A stretch of 64,000 nucleotides of DNA from Blastococcus atacamensis (GCF_002938425.1 NZ_POQU01000004.1:1-64000), one strand, 5' to 3'. Shown: positions 39,478 to 50,188, numbered from the stretch's first letter. Notes: generated by a model not told the origin, from the sequence alone. Numbers and translations are program-made.

Positions 39478-41568
39478 GTGCCCTCCGAGACCGCGAACCG
39501 CACGGGCCCGCCGCCGTCGACCGACCGCTACCTGAACCGCGAGCTGTCCTGGCTGGACTTCAATGCCCGCGTCCTGGAACTGGCCGAGGACGACGCCCTG
39601 CCGCTGCTGGAGCGGGTCAAGTACCTCGCGATCTTCGCCAGCAACCTCGACGAGTTCTACATGGTCCGCATCGCCGGGCTGAAGCGCCGGCAGAGCACCG
39701 GGCTCACCGTCCGCTCGCCCGACGGCCTGACCATCCGCGAGCAGCTGGAGCGGGTCACCGCCCGCACACAGGAGCTGGTGCAGCGGCACTCCGACGTCTT
39801 CAACGACGACGTCCTCCCCCGGCTGCAGGACGCCGGGATCCGGATCGTCCGCTGGGAGCAGCTGGAGGACGAGGCGACGATCCGGCTCCGCGAGTACTTC
39901 CGCGACCAGGTGTTCCCCGTCCTGACCCCGCTGGCCGTCGACCCGGCACACCCGTTCCCCTACATCAGCGGGTTGTCGCTCAACCTCGCGGTGTCGGTGC
40001 GCGACCCGGAGACCGGCGCGCCCCGCTTCGCCCGGCTCAAGGTGCCCAACAACGTGCCGCGCTTCGTGCGGGTGGCCGCGTCCCCGGGCGAGGACGGGGC
40101 CGACACGGCCACCTTCCTCCCCCTCGAGGACCTCATCGCCGCCCACCTGCCGCAGCTGTTCCCGGGCCTGGAGGTCATCGACCACCACATCTTCCGGGTC
40201 ACCCGCAACGCCGACCTGGAGGTCGAGGAGGACCGCGACGAGGACCTCCTGCATGCCCTGGAGCGCGAGCTCGCCCGCCGTCGCTTCGGTCCGGCCGTGC
40301 GGCTGGAGGTCGCCGAGCCGATGGATCCGCGGATCCTGGAGGTGCTCGTCTCCGAGCTGGAGGTCTCCCCCGACGACGTCGTCCACGTGCCCGGGCTGCT
40401 CGACCTCGCGTCGTTGTGGGCGCTGTACGACCTGGACCGGCCCGAGCTCAAGGACGAGACGTTCGTGCCGGCCACCCATCCCCGGCTGAGCGAGGGCGAG
40501 ACGCCCAAGAGCGTCTTCGCGACGCTGCGGGAGGGCGACGTCCTGCTGCACCACCCCTACCACTCGTTCGCGACCAGCGTGCAGCGGTTCATCGAGCAGG
40601 CCGCCGCGGATCCGAACGTCCTGGCGATCAAGCAGACGCTCTACCGCACCTCGGGTGACTCCCCGATCGTCAACGCCCTCATCGAGGCGGCCCAGGCCGG
40701 CAAGCAGGTCGTCGTCCTCGTGGAGATCAAGGCGCGGTTCGACGAGGAGGCCAACATCAGCTGGGCCCGCTCGCTGGAGCGCGCCGGCTGCCACGTCGTC
40801 TACGGCCTCGTCGGGCTGAAGACCCACTGCAAGACGGCGCTCGTGGTCCGCCGGGAGCAGGGCGTCATCCGGCGCTACTGCCACATCGGCACGGGCAACT
40901 ACAACCCGAAGACGGCGCGCATCTACGAGGACGTCGGCATCCTGACCGCCGACCCCCGCGTGGGCGCCGACCTCACCGACCTGTTCAACACCCTCACCGG
41001 CTATTCGCGCCAGACCAACTACCGCACGCTGATGGTCGCCCCGTACGGCATCCGCAACGGCCTGGTCGAGAAGATCCGCCGCGAGGCCCGCCACGCCGCC
41101 GAGGGACGGCCGTCGGGCATCCGCATCAAGGTGAACTCGCTGGTCGACGAGAAGATCATCGACGCCCTCTACGAGGCGTCGCAGGCCGGCGTGCCGGTCG
41201 AGCTCTTCGTGCGCGGCATCTGCGCGCTGCGCCCCGGCGTCCCCGGCCTCTCCGAGACCATCCGGGTGCGCTCGATCGTGGGTCGCTTCCTCGAGCACTC
41301 GCGGGTCATCTCCTTCCTCAACGGTGGCGAGGCCGAGTGGTGGATCGGCAGCGCCGACCTGATGCACCGCAACCTGGACCGCCGGGTGGAGGTGCTGCTG
41401 CGGGTCTGCGACGAGGCTGCGCGCGCGCAGCTGCACGAGACCCTGGCGCCGGCGATGGCGCCGGGCGTGCGCTCCTGGGAGCTGCGCAGCGACGGCTGCT
41501 GGGAGCGCCTGGAGGGACGGGACTACCAGGCCGAGCTGCTGCACCGGATCCATGACCTCGCCGGCTGA
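39478..41568 (+). CDS. ppk1: Polyphosphate kinase 1
   Basis: Reversibly polymerises ATP gamma-phosphate into polyphosphate. N domain [20 protein letters not shown], then phosphotransfer sites [18 protein letters not shown] and [20 protein letters not shown] carry the catalytic His residues; [15 protein letters not shown] is also diagnostic. 696 residues. GTG start 4 bp after the cofC stop. mutT1 overlaps its 3' end by 17 bp, as in mycobacteria. Confidence 0.97.
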   Translation: MPSETANRTGPPPSTDRYLNRELSWLDFNARVLELAEDDALPLLERVKYLAIFASNLDEFYMVRIAGLKRRQSTGLTVRSPDGLTIREQLERVTARTQELVQRHSDVFNDDVLPRLQDAGIRIVRWEQLEDEATIRLREYFRDQVFPVLTPLAVDPAHPFPYISGLSLNLAVSVRDPETGAPRFARLKVPNNVPRFVRVAASPGEDGADTATFLPLEDLIAAHLPQLFPGLEVIDHHIFRVTRNADLEVEEDRDEDLLHALERELARRRFGPAVRLEVAEPMDPRILEVLVSELEVSPDDVVHVPGLLDLASLWALYDLDRPELKDETFVPATHPRLSEGETPKSVFATLREGDVLLHHPYHSFATSVQRFIEQAAADPNVLAIKQTLYRTSGDSPIVNALIEAAQAGKQVVVLVEIKARFDEEANISWARSLERAGCHVVYGLVGLKTHCKTALVVRREQGVIRRYCHIGTGNYNPKTARIYEDVGILTADPRVGADLTDLFNTLTGYSRQTNYRTLMVAPYGIRNGLVEKIRREARHAAEGRPSGIRIKVNSLVDEKIIDALYEASQAGVPVELFVRGICALRPGVPGLSETIRVRSIVGRFLEHSRVISFLNGGEAEWWIGSADLMHRNLDRRVEVLLRVCDEAARAQLHETLAPAMAPGVRSWELRSDGCWERLEGRDYQAELLHRIHDLAG

Positions 41569-42469
41569 GGAAGCGGTGCGCACCATCGCGGCCGCGGGCG
41601 GCGCGGTGTGGCGCCCGGGCCGGGACGGCGGGCTGGAGACCGTGGTGGTCCACCGGCCACGCTACGACGACTGGTCGCTCCCCAAGGGAAAGCTGGATCC
41701 GGGCGAGCACCCGCTCACCGCCGCGGTCCGCGAGGTCCTCGAGGAGACCGGCCTGGGGGTGGTGGCCGGGCGGCGCAGCGTCACCAGCCGGTACCGGGTG
41801 CTGGAGCGGGACAAGCGGGTCGACTACTGGCTGATGCGGGCCACCGGCGGGGAGTTCACGCCCAACGACGAGGTGGACGAGCTCCGCTGGCTCTCCCCCG
41901 GCGAGGCCGCCGCGCTGTGCACGCACGACGCCGACCGCGCGGTGCTGGCCGACCTGGTGCGCACCGACGTACCGCGGGAGCCGTCGCTGATCCTGGTGCG
42001 GCACGGCAAGGCCGGGAGCAGCGACGCCTGGGACGGCCCTGACGAGGAACGACCGCTGACGGCCAACGGCCGGGAGCAGGCCCGGCAGCTGGCCGCGGTG
42101 CTCCCGCTGTTCGGGCCGACCACCGTCGCCACGGCCACGCCGCTGCGCTGCCGGCAGACCGTGACGCCGCTGGCCGAGCAGCTGGGGCTGGAGGTCACCG
42201 AGCTGACCGAGTTCGGGGAGCCGGAGTTCGGCGGCGACCCGCACCGCGCACTGGCGACCGCGCAGCGACTGCTGGCGGCGCCGGGGCTCGCCGTCGTCTG
42301 CAGCCAGGGCGGCACCATCCCCACCGTGCTCGGCGCGCTGGGCGTGCACGGGCACGGTGTGCCCGGACTACCCGCTCCGGCCGCCAAGGGCAGCGCGTGG
42401 GTGCTGGGCGGACGCCCGGGCGAGCTGGCGGCCGACTACTACCGCGACCTGGACGCCCCCTCGGTCTAG
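41552..42469 (+). CDS. mutT1: MutT1-type NUDIX hydrolase fused to histidine phosphatase
   Basis: A sanitiser of oxidised nucleotides and diadenosine polyphosphates. The N-terminal NUDIX box [20 protein letters not shown] (about residues 45-64) is complete; from about residue 148 a SixA-like histidine phosphatase domain starts [11 protein letters not shown] (catalytic His). The two-domain layout is that of mycobacterial MutT1, which hydrolyses 8-oxo-GTP. 305 residues. It ends immediately at a very long hairpin. Confidence 0.93.
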   Translation: MTSPAEEAVRTIAAAGGAVWRPGRDGGLETVVVHRPRYDDWSLPKGKLDPGEHPLTAAVREVLEETGLGVVAGRRSVTSRYRVLERDKRVDYWLMRATGGEFTPNDEVDELRWLSPGEAAALCTHDADRAVLADLVRTDVPREPSLILVRHGKAGSSDAWDGPDEERPLTANGREQARQLAAVLPLFGPTTVATATPLRCRQTVTPLAEQLGLEVTELTEFGEPEFGGDPHRALATAQRLLAAPGLAVVCSQGGTIPTVLGALGVHGHGVPGLPAPAAKGSAWVLGGRPGELAADYYRDLDAPSV

Positions 42470-42527
42470 GCATGGGAAGCGATGCACCCGTTGTGCGGCG
42501 AATACCGGGTGTATCGCTTCCCATGCC
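42469..42527. terminator. 22-bp-stem hairpin between mutT1 and leuD
   Basis: Arms 42469-42490 and 42506-42527 match at 21 of 22 positions (the exception allows a G-U pair) around a 15-nt loop. The left arm starts at the last base of the mutT1 stop, and leuD's stop faces it 15 bp away, so it serves both strands. Its composition is less GC-rich than most terminators here. Confidence 0.75.
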
Positions 42528-42541
42528 CGGGGGCGCGGTGC

Positions 42542-43165
42542 TCAGCGGGCGGGAAGGGCCGGGAGTGCCTTGGGGAGCCAGGCGGGGCGGCCGCTCTCGA
42601 AGCTCCGGATGTCGTCGAGGTGCCGCTCGGTCAGGCCGACGTCGTCGAGCCCCTCGAGCAGCCGCCAACGGGTGTAGTCGTCGGCGTCGAACGGCACCGT
42701 CGTCTGCCCGCCCGCCCCATCGCCGTAGCTGATCTCCTTGGACTGCAGGTCCACGGTCACCTGCGTCGTGGGGTCGGCTTCCGCGGCCGCCCACAGGGCC
42801 TCGACCTCGGTCTGCGGCAGGACGACGGTGAGCAGCCCGGCCTTGGTCGAGTTGTTCTTGAAGATGTCGGCGAACCGGGAGCTGATGACCACCCGGAAGC
42901 CGCCGTCGAGCAGCGCCCACACCGCGTGCTCGCGCGAGGAGCCGGTACCGAAATCGGGGCCGGCCACCAGGATCGAGGCGTCGGCGTACTCGGGCTTGTT
43001 GAGCACGAAGTCCGGCTCGTTGGTGCGCCAGGCGACGAACAGGCCGTCCTCGAACCCGGTGCGGGTGATCCGCTTCAGGTACTCGGCCGGGATGATCTGG
43101 TCGGTGTCCACGGCGCTGCGGCGCAGCGGCGCGACGGTGCCGGTGTGGCTGATGAAGGCGTCCAT
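42542..43165 (-). CDS. leuD: 3-isopropylmalate dehydratase small subunit
   Basis: The small (swivel) subunit of isopropylmalate isomerase. [34 protein letters not shown] and [20 protein letters not shown] are diagnostic. 207 residues with a C-terminal helical extension. ATG start 3 bp after the leuC stop, so the two subunits are made from one message. Confidence 0.97.
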   Translation of the reverse strand: MDAFISHTGTVAPLRRSAVDTDQIIPAEYLKRITRTGFEDGLFVAWRTNEPDFVLNKPEYADASILVAGPDFGTGSSREHAVWALLDGGFRVVISSRFADIFKNNSTKAGLLTVVLPQTEVEALWAAAEADPTTQVTVDLQSKEISYGDGAGGQTTVPFDADDYTRWRLLEGLDDVGLTERHLDDIRSFESGRPAWLPKALPALPAR

Positions 43166-43168
43166 GGC

Positions 43169-44575
<1,407 letters not shown>

Positions 44576-44620
44576 GGTTCGTCCTCTCACCGGGCACCCA
44601 CTCGGGGGATCGCGGTAGCG

Positions 44621-44648
44621 ATCTCACGATGTGAGATGCAAGTATTGC
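44621..44648. promoter_or_regulatory. Candidate operator dyads between leuC and the IclR regulator
   Basis: ATCTCA-N5-TGAGAT (44621-44637) is a perfect 6-bp dyad and is followed directly by GCAA-N3-TTGC (44638-44648), which ends 3 bp before the regulator's GTG. The location in a 76-bp divergent spacer suits a site for the adjacent NdgR/AreB-type repressor controlling leuCD and itself. Binding is inferred. Confidence 0.45.
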
Positions 44649-44651
44649 TGT

Positions 44652-45353
44652 GTGGGACAGCCTAACCCGGTAGCGGTTCTGGACAAAGCGGTGTCGATCC
44701 TCCATGCCGTGGCACAGGAGCCGGCGACCCTCGCCGAGCTCGTGACGCGCACCGGTCTGCCCCGTGCCACGGCGCACCGGCTGGCCGTCGCGCTCGAGGG
44801 CCACCGGCTGGTGCGCCGGACCGACGGCGGCAGCTGGGCCCCGGGCCCGGCGCTGGCCGAGCTCGGGCGGGCGACCGCCGACATCGGCGAGATCGCGGGC
44901 CGGCACCTCGTCACCCTGCGCGACGCCACCGGGGAGAGCGCCCAGTTCTACGTGCGCGACGGCGCCACCCGCGTCTGCGTCGCCGCCGCCGAGCGCACCA
45001 GCGGCCTGCGCGACACCGTGCCCGTGGGAGCACGGCTGCCGATGACCGCCGGCTCCGCCGCGCACGCCCTGCTGGCGTTCATGCCGGCCGACGAGGTGAC
45101 CCGCCTGCTGCCCTCGGCGAGCTTCACCGCCCGCACCCTGCTCGACGTCCGCCGTCGTGGCTGGGCGCACAGCGTGGCCGAGCGCGAGGCGGGCGTCGCC
45201 TCGCTGTCCGCCCCGGTGCGCGACGCCACGGGCGCGGTCCTGGGCGCGGTCTCGATCTCCGGCCCGGTCGAGCGGCTCGGCCGCCGACCCGCCGCCGAGG
45301 TCATCGGCGCCGTCCTCGACGCCGCGGCCGCGATCTCCCGCGCCGCCCGCTGA
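44652..45353 (+). CDS. IclR family regulator (NdgR/AreB-like) of leucine biosynthesis
   Basis: Divergent from leuC, as NdgR/AreB is in Streptomyces and Rv2989 in mycobacteria, where it controls leuCD and amino-acid metabolism. The N-terminal winged helix (VAVLDKAVSILHAVAQ, TLAELVTRTGLPRATAHRLA) is followed by the IclR effector domain (about 80-233) with VPVGARLPMTAGSAAHALLA. GTG at 44652 gives 233 residues starting GQPNPVAVLDKAV; the upstream ATG adds seven residues overlapping the dyads. No Shine-Dalgarno, so it may be leaderless. Confidence 0.9.
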   Translation: MGQPNPVAVLDKAVSILHAVAQEPATLAELVTRTGLPRATAHRLAVALEGHRLVRRTDGGSWAPGPALAELGRATADIGEIAGRHLVTLRDATGESAQFYVRDGATRVCVAAAERTSGLRDTVPVGARLPMTAGSAAHALLAFMPADEVTRLLPSASFTARTLLDVRRRGWAHSVAEREAGVASLSAPVRDATGAVLGAVSISGPVERLGRRPAAEVIGAVLDAAAAISRAAR

Positions 45354-45357
45354 CCGC

Positions 45358-45618
45358 TCAGCCGGCGGCGTCCCCCGCCGCCGGTTGCTCGACGACGGTC
45401 GGCCGCAGCCGCGACCACAGCGCGAAGGCCACCGCCACGACCAGCATGCCGATGCCGGCCCACAGGTTCGCGTTCACCCCACCGGTCTTGGCCATCGCCT
45501 CGGCCGAGTCGTCGACCAGCCCGACCACGACGAGCACGACGCCGTAGAAGCCGATCAGCTCGGCGATGACGTTGCGGACGTCGAAGGCGCCCGCCTTCGA
45601 CTTCTGCCGCTTGCTCAC
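45358..45618 (-). CDS. Small two-TM membrane protein in galactose operon
   Basis: An 86-residue protein of unknown function: a basic N-terminus (SKRQKSKAGAF), helix one (VIAELIGFYGVVLVVVGLV), a short loop with Asp/Glu, helix two (LWAGIGMLVVAVAFALWSRL) and a polar tail. It begins 11 bp after the symporter stop on the same strand, so it is probably made with it. Small hydrophobic partners accompany several SSS-type transporters, but a functional link here is inference. Ends 4 bp from the converging IclR gene. Confidence 0.7.
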   Translation of the reverse strand: MSKRQKSKAGAFDVRNVIAELIGFYGVVLVVVGLVDDSAEAMAKTGGVNANLWAGIGMLVVAVAFALWSRLRPTVVEQPAAGDAAG

Positions 45619-45629
45619 GGGGTCTCCCC

Positions 45630-47294
45630 TCACCGGAAGATGACGTTCAGGACGATGACCATGGCCAGGGCGATCCCGGCCAGCGGCACCGGCGAGCGAT
45701 ACCAGGGCAGCCTGTGCGCCTCGGGGTCGGTGCGCACCTCGCGGGGCGTCTCCGAGTAGACCAGGCCGGCCAGCTCCGCCACCGGCTTGGGCGCGGTCAC
45801 CCGGCTGACGACGACGCTCACCACGATGTCGACGACGAAGGCCGCCCCGGCCGCCACGAAGGCGCCGCCCTGACCCGGGAGGTCGAGGACGCCGATCTCG
45901 ACGAGGACGAAGACGGCGATCGCGGCGCTGGTGCCCGAGACCAGGCCCGCCCAGCCGGCCGTCGGCGTCATCCGCTTCCAGAACATGCCGAGGATGAACG
46001 TGGCGAACAGCGGGGCGTTGAAGAACCCGAACAGCGTCTGCAGGTAGTCCATCAGGTTCGTGTAGCCCGACGCGATCAGCGCCGTCCCGATCGCGGCGAC
46101 GGTGGCGCCGACGGTCGCCCAGCGCCCGACCTTCAGGTAGTAACCGTCGGGCCGGTCCTTCTTCACGTACTGCTGCCAGAGGTCGTAGCTGAAGACGGTG
46201 TTGAAGGCCGAGATGTTGGCCGCCATGCCGGCCATGAAGGCGGCCAGCAGGCCCGCCAGGGCCACGCCGAGCAGGCCGGTGGGCAGCACGTCGCGGATCA
46301 GCAGCAGGATCGCGTTGTTGTAATCGAAGTCGGCGTCGGCGTTCGCCTTGGCCTCGATGACCTCGGGCACCAGCACGGTGGCGATGAGGCCCGGGATCAC
46401 CACGATGAACGGGATGAACATCTTCGGGAAGGCGCCGATGATCGGCGTGCTGCGGGCCGCGGAGATCGAGTTCGTGGCCATGGCCCGCTGGACCTCGACG
46501 AAGTTGGTCGTCCAGTAGCCGAACGAGAGCACGAAGCCCAGGCCGAAGACGATGCCGACGGCCGACCACACCGGGCTCTCGAAGCCGGACAGCGCGGTGG
46601 CCGGCCAGGACGAGAGCTGCTCCTCACCGCCGGACTCGGTGACCTTGTCGACCAGACCGCCGACACCTCCCACCCGGTGCAGGCCGATCAGCGTCAGCGG
46701 CAGCAGCGCGGCCACGATGACGAAGAACTGCAGCACCTCGTTGTAGATCGCCGCGGAGAGCCCACCGAGGGTGATGTAGCTGAGCACCACCGCCGCGGCC
46801 GCGATCAGCGAGACCCACAGCGGCCAGCCGAGCAGCGCGTTCACGATCGTGGCGAGCAGGTACAGGTTGATGCCGGCGATGAGCACCTGCGCCACGGCGA
46901 AGCTGATCGCGTTCACCAGGTGCGCCCCGGTGCCGAACCGGCGACGCATGAACTCCGGGACGCTGCGCACCTTGGAGCCGTAGTAGAAGGGCATCATGAC
47001 GACGCCCAGGAACAGCATCGCCGGAACGGCGCCGATCCAGAAGTAGTGCATGGTCGCCATGCCGTACTGCGCGCCGTTGGCCGACATCCCGACGATCTCG
47101 ACCGCGCCGAGGTTGGCCGAGATGAACGCCAGCCCGGTCACCCAGGCCGGCAGGGACCGGCCGGACAGGAAGAAGTCCAGGCTGTCGGACACCCGCCGGC
47201 GCGCGGCCACACCGATCAGCAGGACGACGGCGAAGTAGGCGGCGACCAGGGCGTAGTCGACGAAGGAGGCATCGAGCCTCAGCTGATCGTCCAC
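45630..47294 (-). CDS. Sodium/solute symporter (SSS/SGLT family), probable galactose transporter
   Basis: A Na+-coupled sugar transporter with about 14 transmembrane helices over 554 residues. SGRSLPAWVTGLAFISANLG, GMSANGAQYGM and FGYWTTNFVEVQRAMAT are SGLT signatures; NTVFSYDLWQQY is also typical. GTG at 47294 has AGAAGGA upstream. It follows galT and galK on the same strand, which argues that galactose is the substrate. The last helix is near the C-terminus (GIALAMVIVLNVIF). Confidence 0.88.
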   Translation of the reverse strand: MDDQLRLDASFVDYALVAAYFAVVLLIGVAARRRVSDSLDFFLSGRSLPAWVTGLAFISANLGAVEIVGMSANGAQYGMATMHYFWIGAVPAMLFLGVVMMPFYYGSKVRSVPEFMRRRFGTGAHLVNAISFAVAQVLIAGINLYLLATIVNALLGWPLWVSLIAAAAVVLSYITLGGLSAAIYNEVLQFFVIVAALLPLTLIGLHRVGGVGGLVDKVTESGGEEQLSSWPATALSGFESPVWSAVGIVFGLGFVLSFGYWTTNFVEVQRAMATNSISAARSTPIIGAFPKMFIPFIVVIPGLIATVLVPEVIEAKANADADFDYNNAILLLIRDVLPTGLLGVALAGLLAAFMAGMAANISAFNTVFSYDLWQQYVKKDRPDGYYLKVGRWATVGATVAAIGTALIASGYTNLMDYLQTLFGFFNAPLFATFILGMFWKRMTPTAGWAGLVSGTSAAIAVFVLVEIGVLDLPGQGGAFVAAGAAFVVDIVVSVVVSRVTAPKPVAELAGLVYSETPREVRTDPEAHRLPWYRSPVPLAGIALAMVIVLNVIFR

Positions 47295-47319
47295 GGGTTC
47301 CTTCTCTCGGGGGTGCGGC

Positions 47320-48486
47320 TCAGGCCAGGCGGCGGGCGCCGGCGGACGGGACGACGACGAAGGTGCGCGGGGCGGGCTGCGACGCGTGGGCGAAGCGCTC
47401 GGTGACGGCGGCGGTGACGGAGTCGACGGCGTCGGTGTCCACGAGCGCCACGACGCTGCCGCCGAACCCGCCACCGACCATCCGGGCTCCGTGCGCGCCG
47501 GCGGCCAGCGCGGCGTCCACGCAGACGTCGATCAGCGGCACCGACACCTCGAAGTCGTCGCGCAGCGAGACGTGCCCTGCGGTGAGCACCGGGCCGATCG
47601 CCCGCGGGTCGGCGTCCTCCCGCAGCGCGGTGACCACCTCGAGCACCCGGGCGTCCTCGGTGACCACGTGCCGGGCGCGGCGCAGCAGCACCTCGCCGTC
47701 GTCACCGCTGCCGGCCAGCGGCTCCAGGGCGGCGGGGTCCTCGACCTCGCGCAGCAGGTCCACGCCGAGCGCGGCGGCGGCACGCTCGCACTCGCGGCGC
47801 CGATCCCGGTACCCGCCCTCGGCGTGGTCGTGGGTGGTGCCGGTGTCGACGACCAGCAGCGCGAGCCCCGCCGCCGCAAGGTCGAGGGGCACCTGCTCCC
47901 TGGTTCCGTCGCGGGTGTCGAGGAAGAGCGCGTGGCCCGCCGTGCAGAGGATCGACGCCGACTGGTCCAGGATGCCCGTGGGAGCGTCCACGAAGTCGTT
48001 CTCGGCGCGGCGGGCCACGTCGACGAGCGCGTCGGCGTCCAGGTCGAGGCCCAGCAGGTCGCGCACGGCGAGCGCCACCGAGCAGGACAGCGCCGCCGAG
48101 GACGACAGGCCCGCACCGGAGGGGACGTCGCCGTCGACCAGGATGCTCAGCCCGCCGGGCACGGAGCCGGCGAGGGCGTGCACGACACCGGCCGGGTAGC
48201 CCGCCCATCCGCCGGGACGGCCCGGCTCGAGATCGGCGACCGCGACCTCGGCGTCCTGCCCCGGATGCTGCACGGAGGTCAGCACGAGCAGGCCGTCGTC
48301 CCGGCGGGCCACCGCGGCGCGGGTGGTGTGCGGCAGCGCCACCGGCAGGACGAAGCCGCCGTTGTAGTCGGTGTGCTCGCCGATGACGTTGACCCGACCC
48401 GGTGCGGCCCACACCCCGTCGGGCTGCCGCCCGAACCGCCGGGCGAAGGCGTCGGCGGTGCTGCGTGCGGCCCCGGCGTCACTCAC
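47320..48486 (-). CDS. galK: Galactokinase
   Basis: Phosphorylates galactose to galactose-1-phosphate, first step of the Leloir pathway. The GHMP signatures are GRVNVIGEHTDYNGGFVLP (galactose binding), VPSGAGLSSSAALSCSVAL (ATP loop) and MVGGGFGGSVVALV. 388 residues. GTG at 48486 overlaps the galT stop (GTGA). With GalT and the symporter it forms a complete uptake and entry route; galE is not visible. Confidence 0.96.
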   Translation of the reverse strand: MSDAGAARSTADAFARRFGRQPDGVWAAPGRVNVIGEHTDYNGGFVLPVALPHTTRAAVARRDDGLLVLTSVQHPGQDAEVAVADLEPGRPGGWAGYPAGVVHALAGSVPGGLSILVDGDVPSGAGLSSSAALSCSVALAVRDLLGLDLDADALVDVARRAENDFVDAPTGILDQSASILCTAGHALFLDTRDGTREQVPLDLAAAGLALLVVDTGTTHDHAEGGYRDRRRECERAAAALGVDLLREVEDPAALEPLAGSGDDGEVLLRRARHVVTEDARVLEVVTALREDADPRAIGPVLTAGHVSLRDDFEVSVPLIDVCVDAALAAGAHGARMVGGGFGGSVVALVDTDAVDSVTAAVTERFAHASQPAPRTFVVVPSAGARRLA

Positions 48487-49568
48487 CACGTGAGGGACCG
48501 CAGCTGCTCGGCGACGTCCTCGGGGTTGGTGTCGGTGATGAACGCACCCATGCCGGACTCCGAGCCGGCCAGGTACTTGAGCTTGCCCGGCGCCCGGCGC
48601 AGCGAGAACAGCTGCAGGTGCAACCACCAGTCCTCGCGCGCCTGCGCCGGCGCCTGGTTCCAGGCAGCGATGTAGGGCATGGGGGTGTCGAAGCGGTGCG
48701 CGAAGCGGCCGAGGACGTCGAGGTAGACGGCGACGAAGGCGTCCCGCTCGTCGTCGGTCAGCTCGGGGAGGTCGGGCACCTTGCGGGTGGGGAAGAGCTG
48801 CACCTCGTAGGGCCAGCGCGCCGCGGCCGGGACGAACGCCGTCCAGTGGTCGTTCGCGGCGACCACCCGCGGACCGGAGCGCTCCGCGGCGACGACGTCG
48901 GCGAACAGGTCGCCCCCGGTCGACTCCCGGTGCCGGCGCACCGACCCGAGGACCTTCGCCACCCGCGGCGTGACGAACGGGTAGGCGTAGATCTGGCCGT
49001 GGGGATGCGAGAGCGTCACCCCGATCTCCTCGCCGTGGTTCTCGAAGCAGAAGACCTGCTCGACGCCGTCGATCGCCGACAGCTCGGCGGTGCGCTCGGC
49101 CCACACGTCCACCACCAGCCGCGCCCGCTCGGGGCCGAGTGAGAAGAAGTCGCGGTCGTGGTCGCTGGTGAAGCAGACGACCTCGCACCGGCCGAACCCC
49201 GGGCGCAGCCCGGCCAGCGGGTTGCCCGGCACCGCGGGCGGCACGTCGCGGACGACGTCGAGGGCCAGCGAGGGGAACCGGTTCTCGAAGACGACGACCT
49301 GGTAGTCGCGCTCCGGCACCTCGGTCGCGCGTCCCGGCGTCGAGGGGCACAGCGGGCACTGGTCGGCCGGCGGCAGGAAGGTGCGGGTCTGCCGATGGGC
49401 GGCCACGACGACCTCCTCGCCGAGCAGCGGATCGAAGCGGAGCTCGGAGCGGGTGGTGACGGCCGGCAGGTCGCGCGAGTCGGTGGCGTTCCGGACCGGG
49501 GCGTCGCGGTCGGCGTCGAAGTAGAGGATCTCGCGGCCGTCGGCCAGCTGCCGGGACGTCCGGATCAC
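48483..49568 (-). CDS. galT: Galactose-1-phosphate uridylyltransferase
   Basis: Exchanges UMP between UDP-glucose and galactose-1-phosphate. The active-site motif is SHPHGQIYAYPF (catalytic His), preceded by NHGEEIGVTL; the N-terminal zinc site has CPLCPSTP. 361 residues. GTG at 49568 is about 10 bases downstream of GGAGAGG. First gene of the leftward gal operon; 179 bp upstream separate it from the first tRNA-Glu. Confidence 0.96.
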   Translation of the reverse strand: MIRTSRQLADGREILYFDADRDAPVRNATDSRDLPAVTTRSELRFDPLLGEEVVVAAHRQTRTFLPPADQCPLCPSTPGRATEVPERDYQVVVFENRFPSLALDVVRDVPPAVPGNPLAGLRPGFGRCEVVCFTSDHDRDFFSLGPERARLVVDVWAERTAELSAIDGVEQVFCFENHGEEIGVTLSHPHGQIYAYPFVTPRVAKVLGSVRRHRESTGGDLFADVVAAERSGPRVVAANDHWTAFVPAAARWPYEVQLFPTRKVPDLPELTDDERDAFVAVYLDVLGRFAHRFDTPMPYIAAWNQAPAQAREDWWLHLQLFSLRRAPGKLKYLAGSESGMGAFITDTNPEDVAEQLRSLTW

Positions 49569-49707
49569 CGCGCGACCACCTCTCCGCCGTCGTCACCCAG
49601 CGTGAGCGGCGGACCGACGGTAGCCCCGGCCATGATCATGCTGCCACCGGGAGCGGGTGCGATCTCCGATACGCCCGATCGGGTTCCGGCAGGAGGCCCG
49701 GGAACGG

Positions 49708-49741
49708 CGAGAGCCCCCGGCCTGGTGGCCGGGGGCTCTCG
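49708..49741 (-). terminator. Terminator of distal tRNA-Glu
   Basis: A perfect 15-bp stem (49708-49722 with 49727-49741) and a 4-nt loop, 6 bp past the 3' end of the tRNA. Confidence 0.75.
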
Positions 49742-49747
49742 GTCGCG

Positions 49748-49820
49748 TAGCCCCGAAGGGATTCGAACCCTCGCTACCGCCGTGAGAGGGCGGCGTCCTG
49801 GGCCGCTAGACGACGGGGCC
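49748..49820 (-). tRNA. tRNA-Glu(CUC), copy 1
   Basis: The cloverleaf is complete: acceptor GGCCCCG with CGGGGCU (G1-U72 wobble), anticodon loop CUCUCAC giving anticodon CUC, T-loop GGGTTCGAATCCC, discriminator A. 73 nt without encoded CCA. Sequence identical to copy 2. Confidence 0.95.
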
Positions 49821-49889
49821 GTGCGGAAGACATGGTGCCATGCCGCGGAGACCTGCCGGGCAGGGGTCCCGCCCGATGCCCCGGAATGG

Positions 49890-49923
49890 CGAGAGCCCCC
49901 GGCCTGGTGGCCGGGGGCTCTCG
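49890..49923 (-). terminator. Terminator-like hairpin after tRNA-Glu copy 2
   Basis: Same 15-bp stem and 4-nt loop as the copy at 49708-49741, between the two tRNA-Glu genes. If efficient, copy 1 needs read-through or its own promoter. Confidence 0.7.
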
Positions 49924-49929
49924 GTCGCG

Positions 49930-50002
49930 TAGCCCCGAAGGGATTCGAACCCTCGCTACCGCCGTGAGAGGGCGGCGTCCTGGGCCGCTAGACGACGGGG
50001 CC
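49930..50002 (-). tRNA. tRNA-Glu(CUC), copy 2
   Basis: Identical in sequence and fold to copy 1; anticodon CUC, 73 nt, no encoded CCA. It lies 34 bp downstream of tRNA-Gln on the same strand. Confidence 0.95.
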
Positions 50003-50036
50003 GTGCTGGTGGTGCAAGAGGAACCAGGATTCCTCG

Positions 50037-50108
50037 CTGGGGTACCAGGACTCGAACCTAGACTAACGGAACCAGAAACCGTCGGGCTGCCAATTACCCC
50101 ATACCCCA
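50037..50108 (-). tRNA. tRNA-Gln(CUG)
   Basis: Acceptor UGGGGUA pairs with UACCCCA; anticodon loop UUCUGGU gives CUG; discriminator G; 72 nt, no encoded CCA. The tRNA-Gln/Glu cluster beside gltX also occurs in mycobacteria. If the organism lacks GlnRS, GltX would charge this tRNA with Glu for later amidation (inference). Confidence 0.95.
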
Positions 50109-50137
50109 TGGGTGGGCACCTCGCGGCGCCGGAGAAG

Positions 50138-50143
50138 ACTCTA
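50138..50143 (-). promoter_or_regulatory. Candidate -10 element of the tRNA cluster
   Basis: TAGAGT on the minus strand, 30 bp upstream of the tRNA-Gln 5' end. No convincing -35. Pattern match only. Confidence 0.3.
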
Positions 50144-50188
50144 CCTGACGCTTCCCGAGGGGGCGGAACCACCCCCTCGCCCGGCGGG

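Larger units (their letters stand above)
49706..49824 (-). repeat. Tandem duplication unit 1 (tRNA-Glu plus terminator)
   Basis: Bases 49706-49824 appear identical to 49888-50006 (offset 182), covering a whole tRNA-Glu gene, its downstream hairpin and 4 bp upstream. Flanks diverge outside these limits. Confidence 0.85.
49888..50006 (-). repeat. Tandem duplication unit 2 (tRNA-Glu plus terminator)
   Basis: Second copy of the 119-bp unit at 49706-49824, separated from it by 63 bp of unrelated sequence. Confidence 0.85.
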
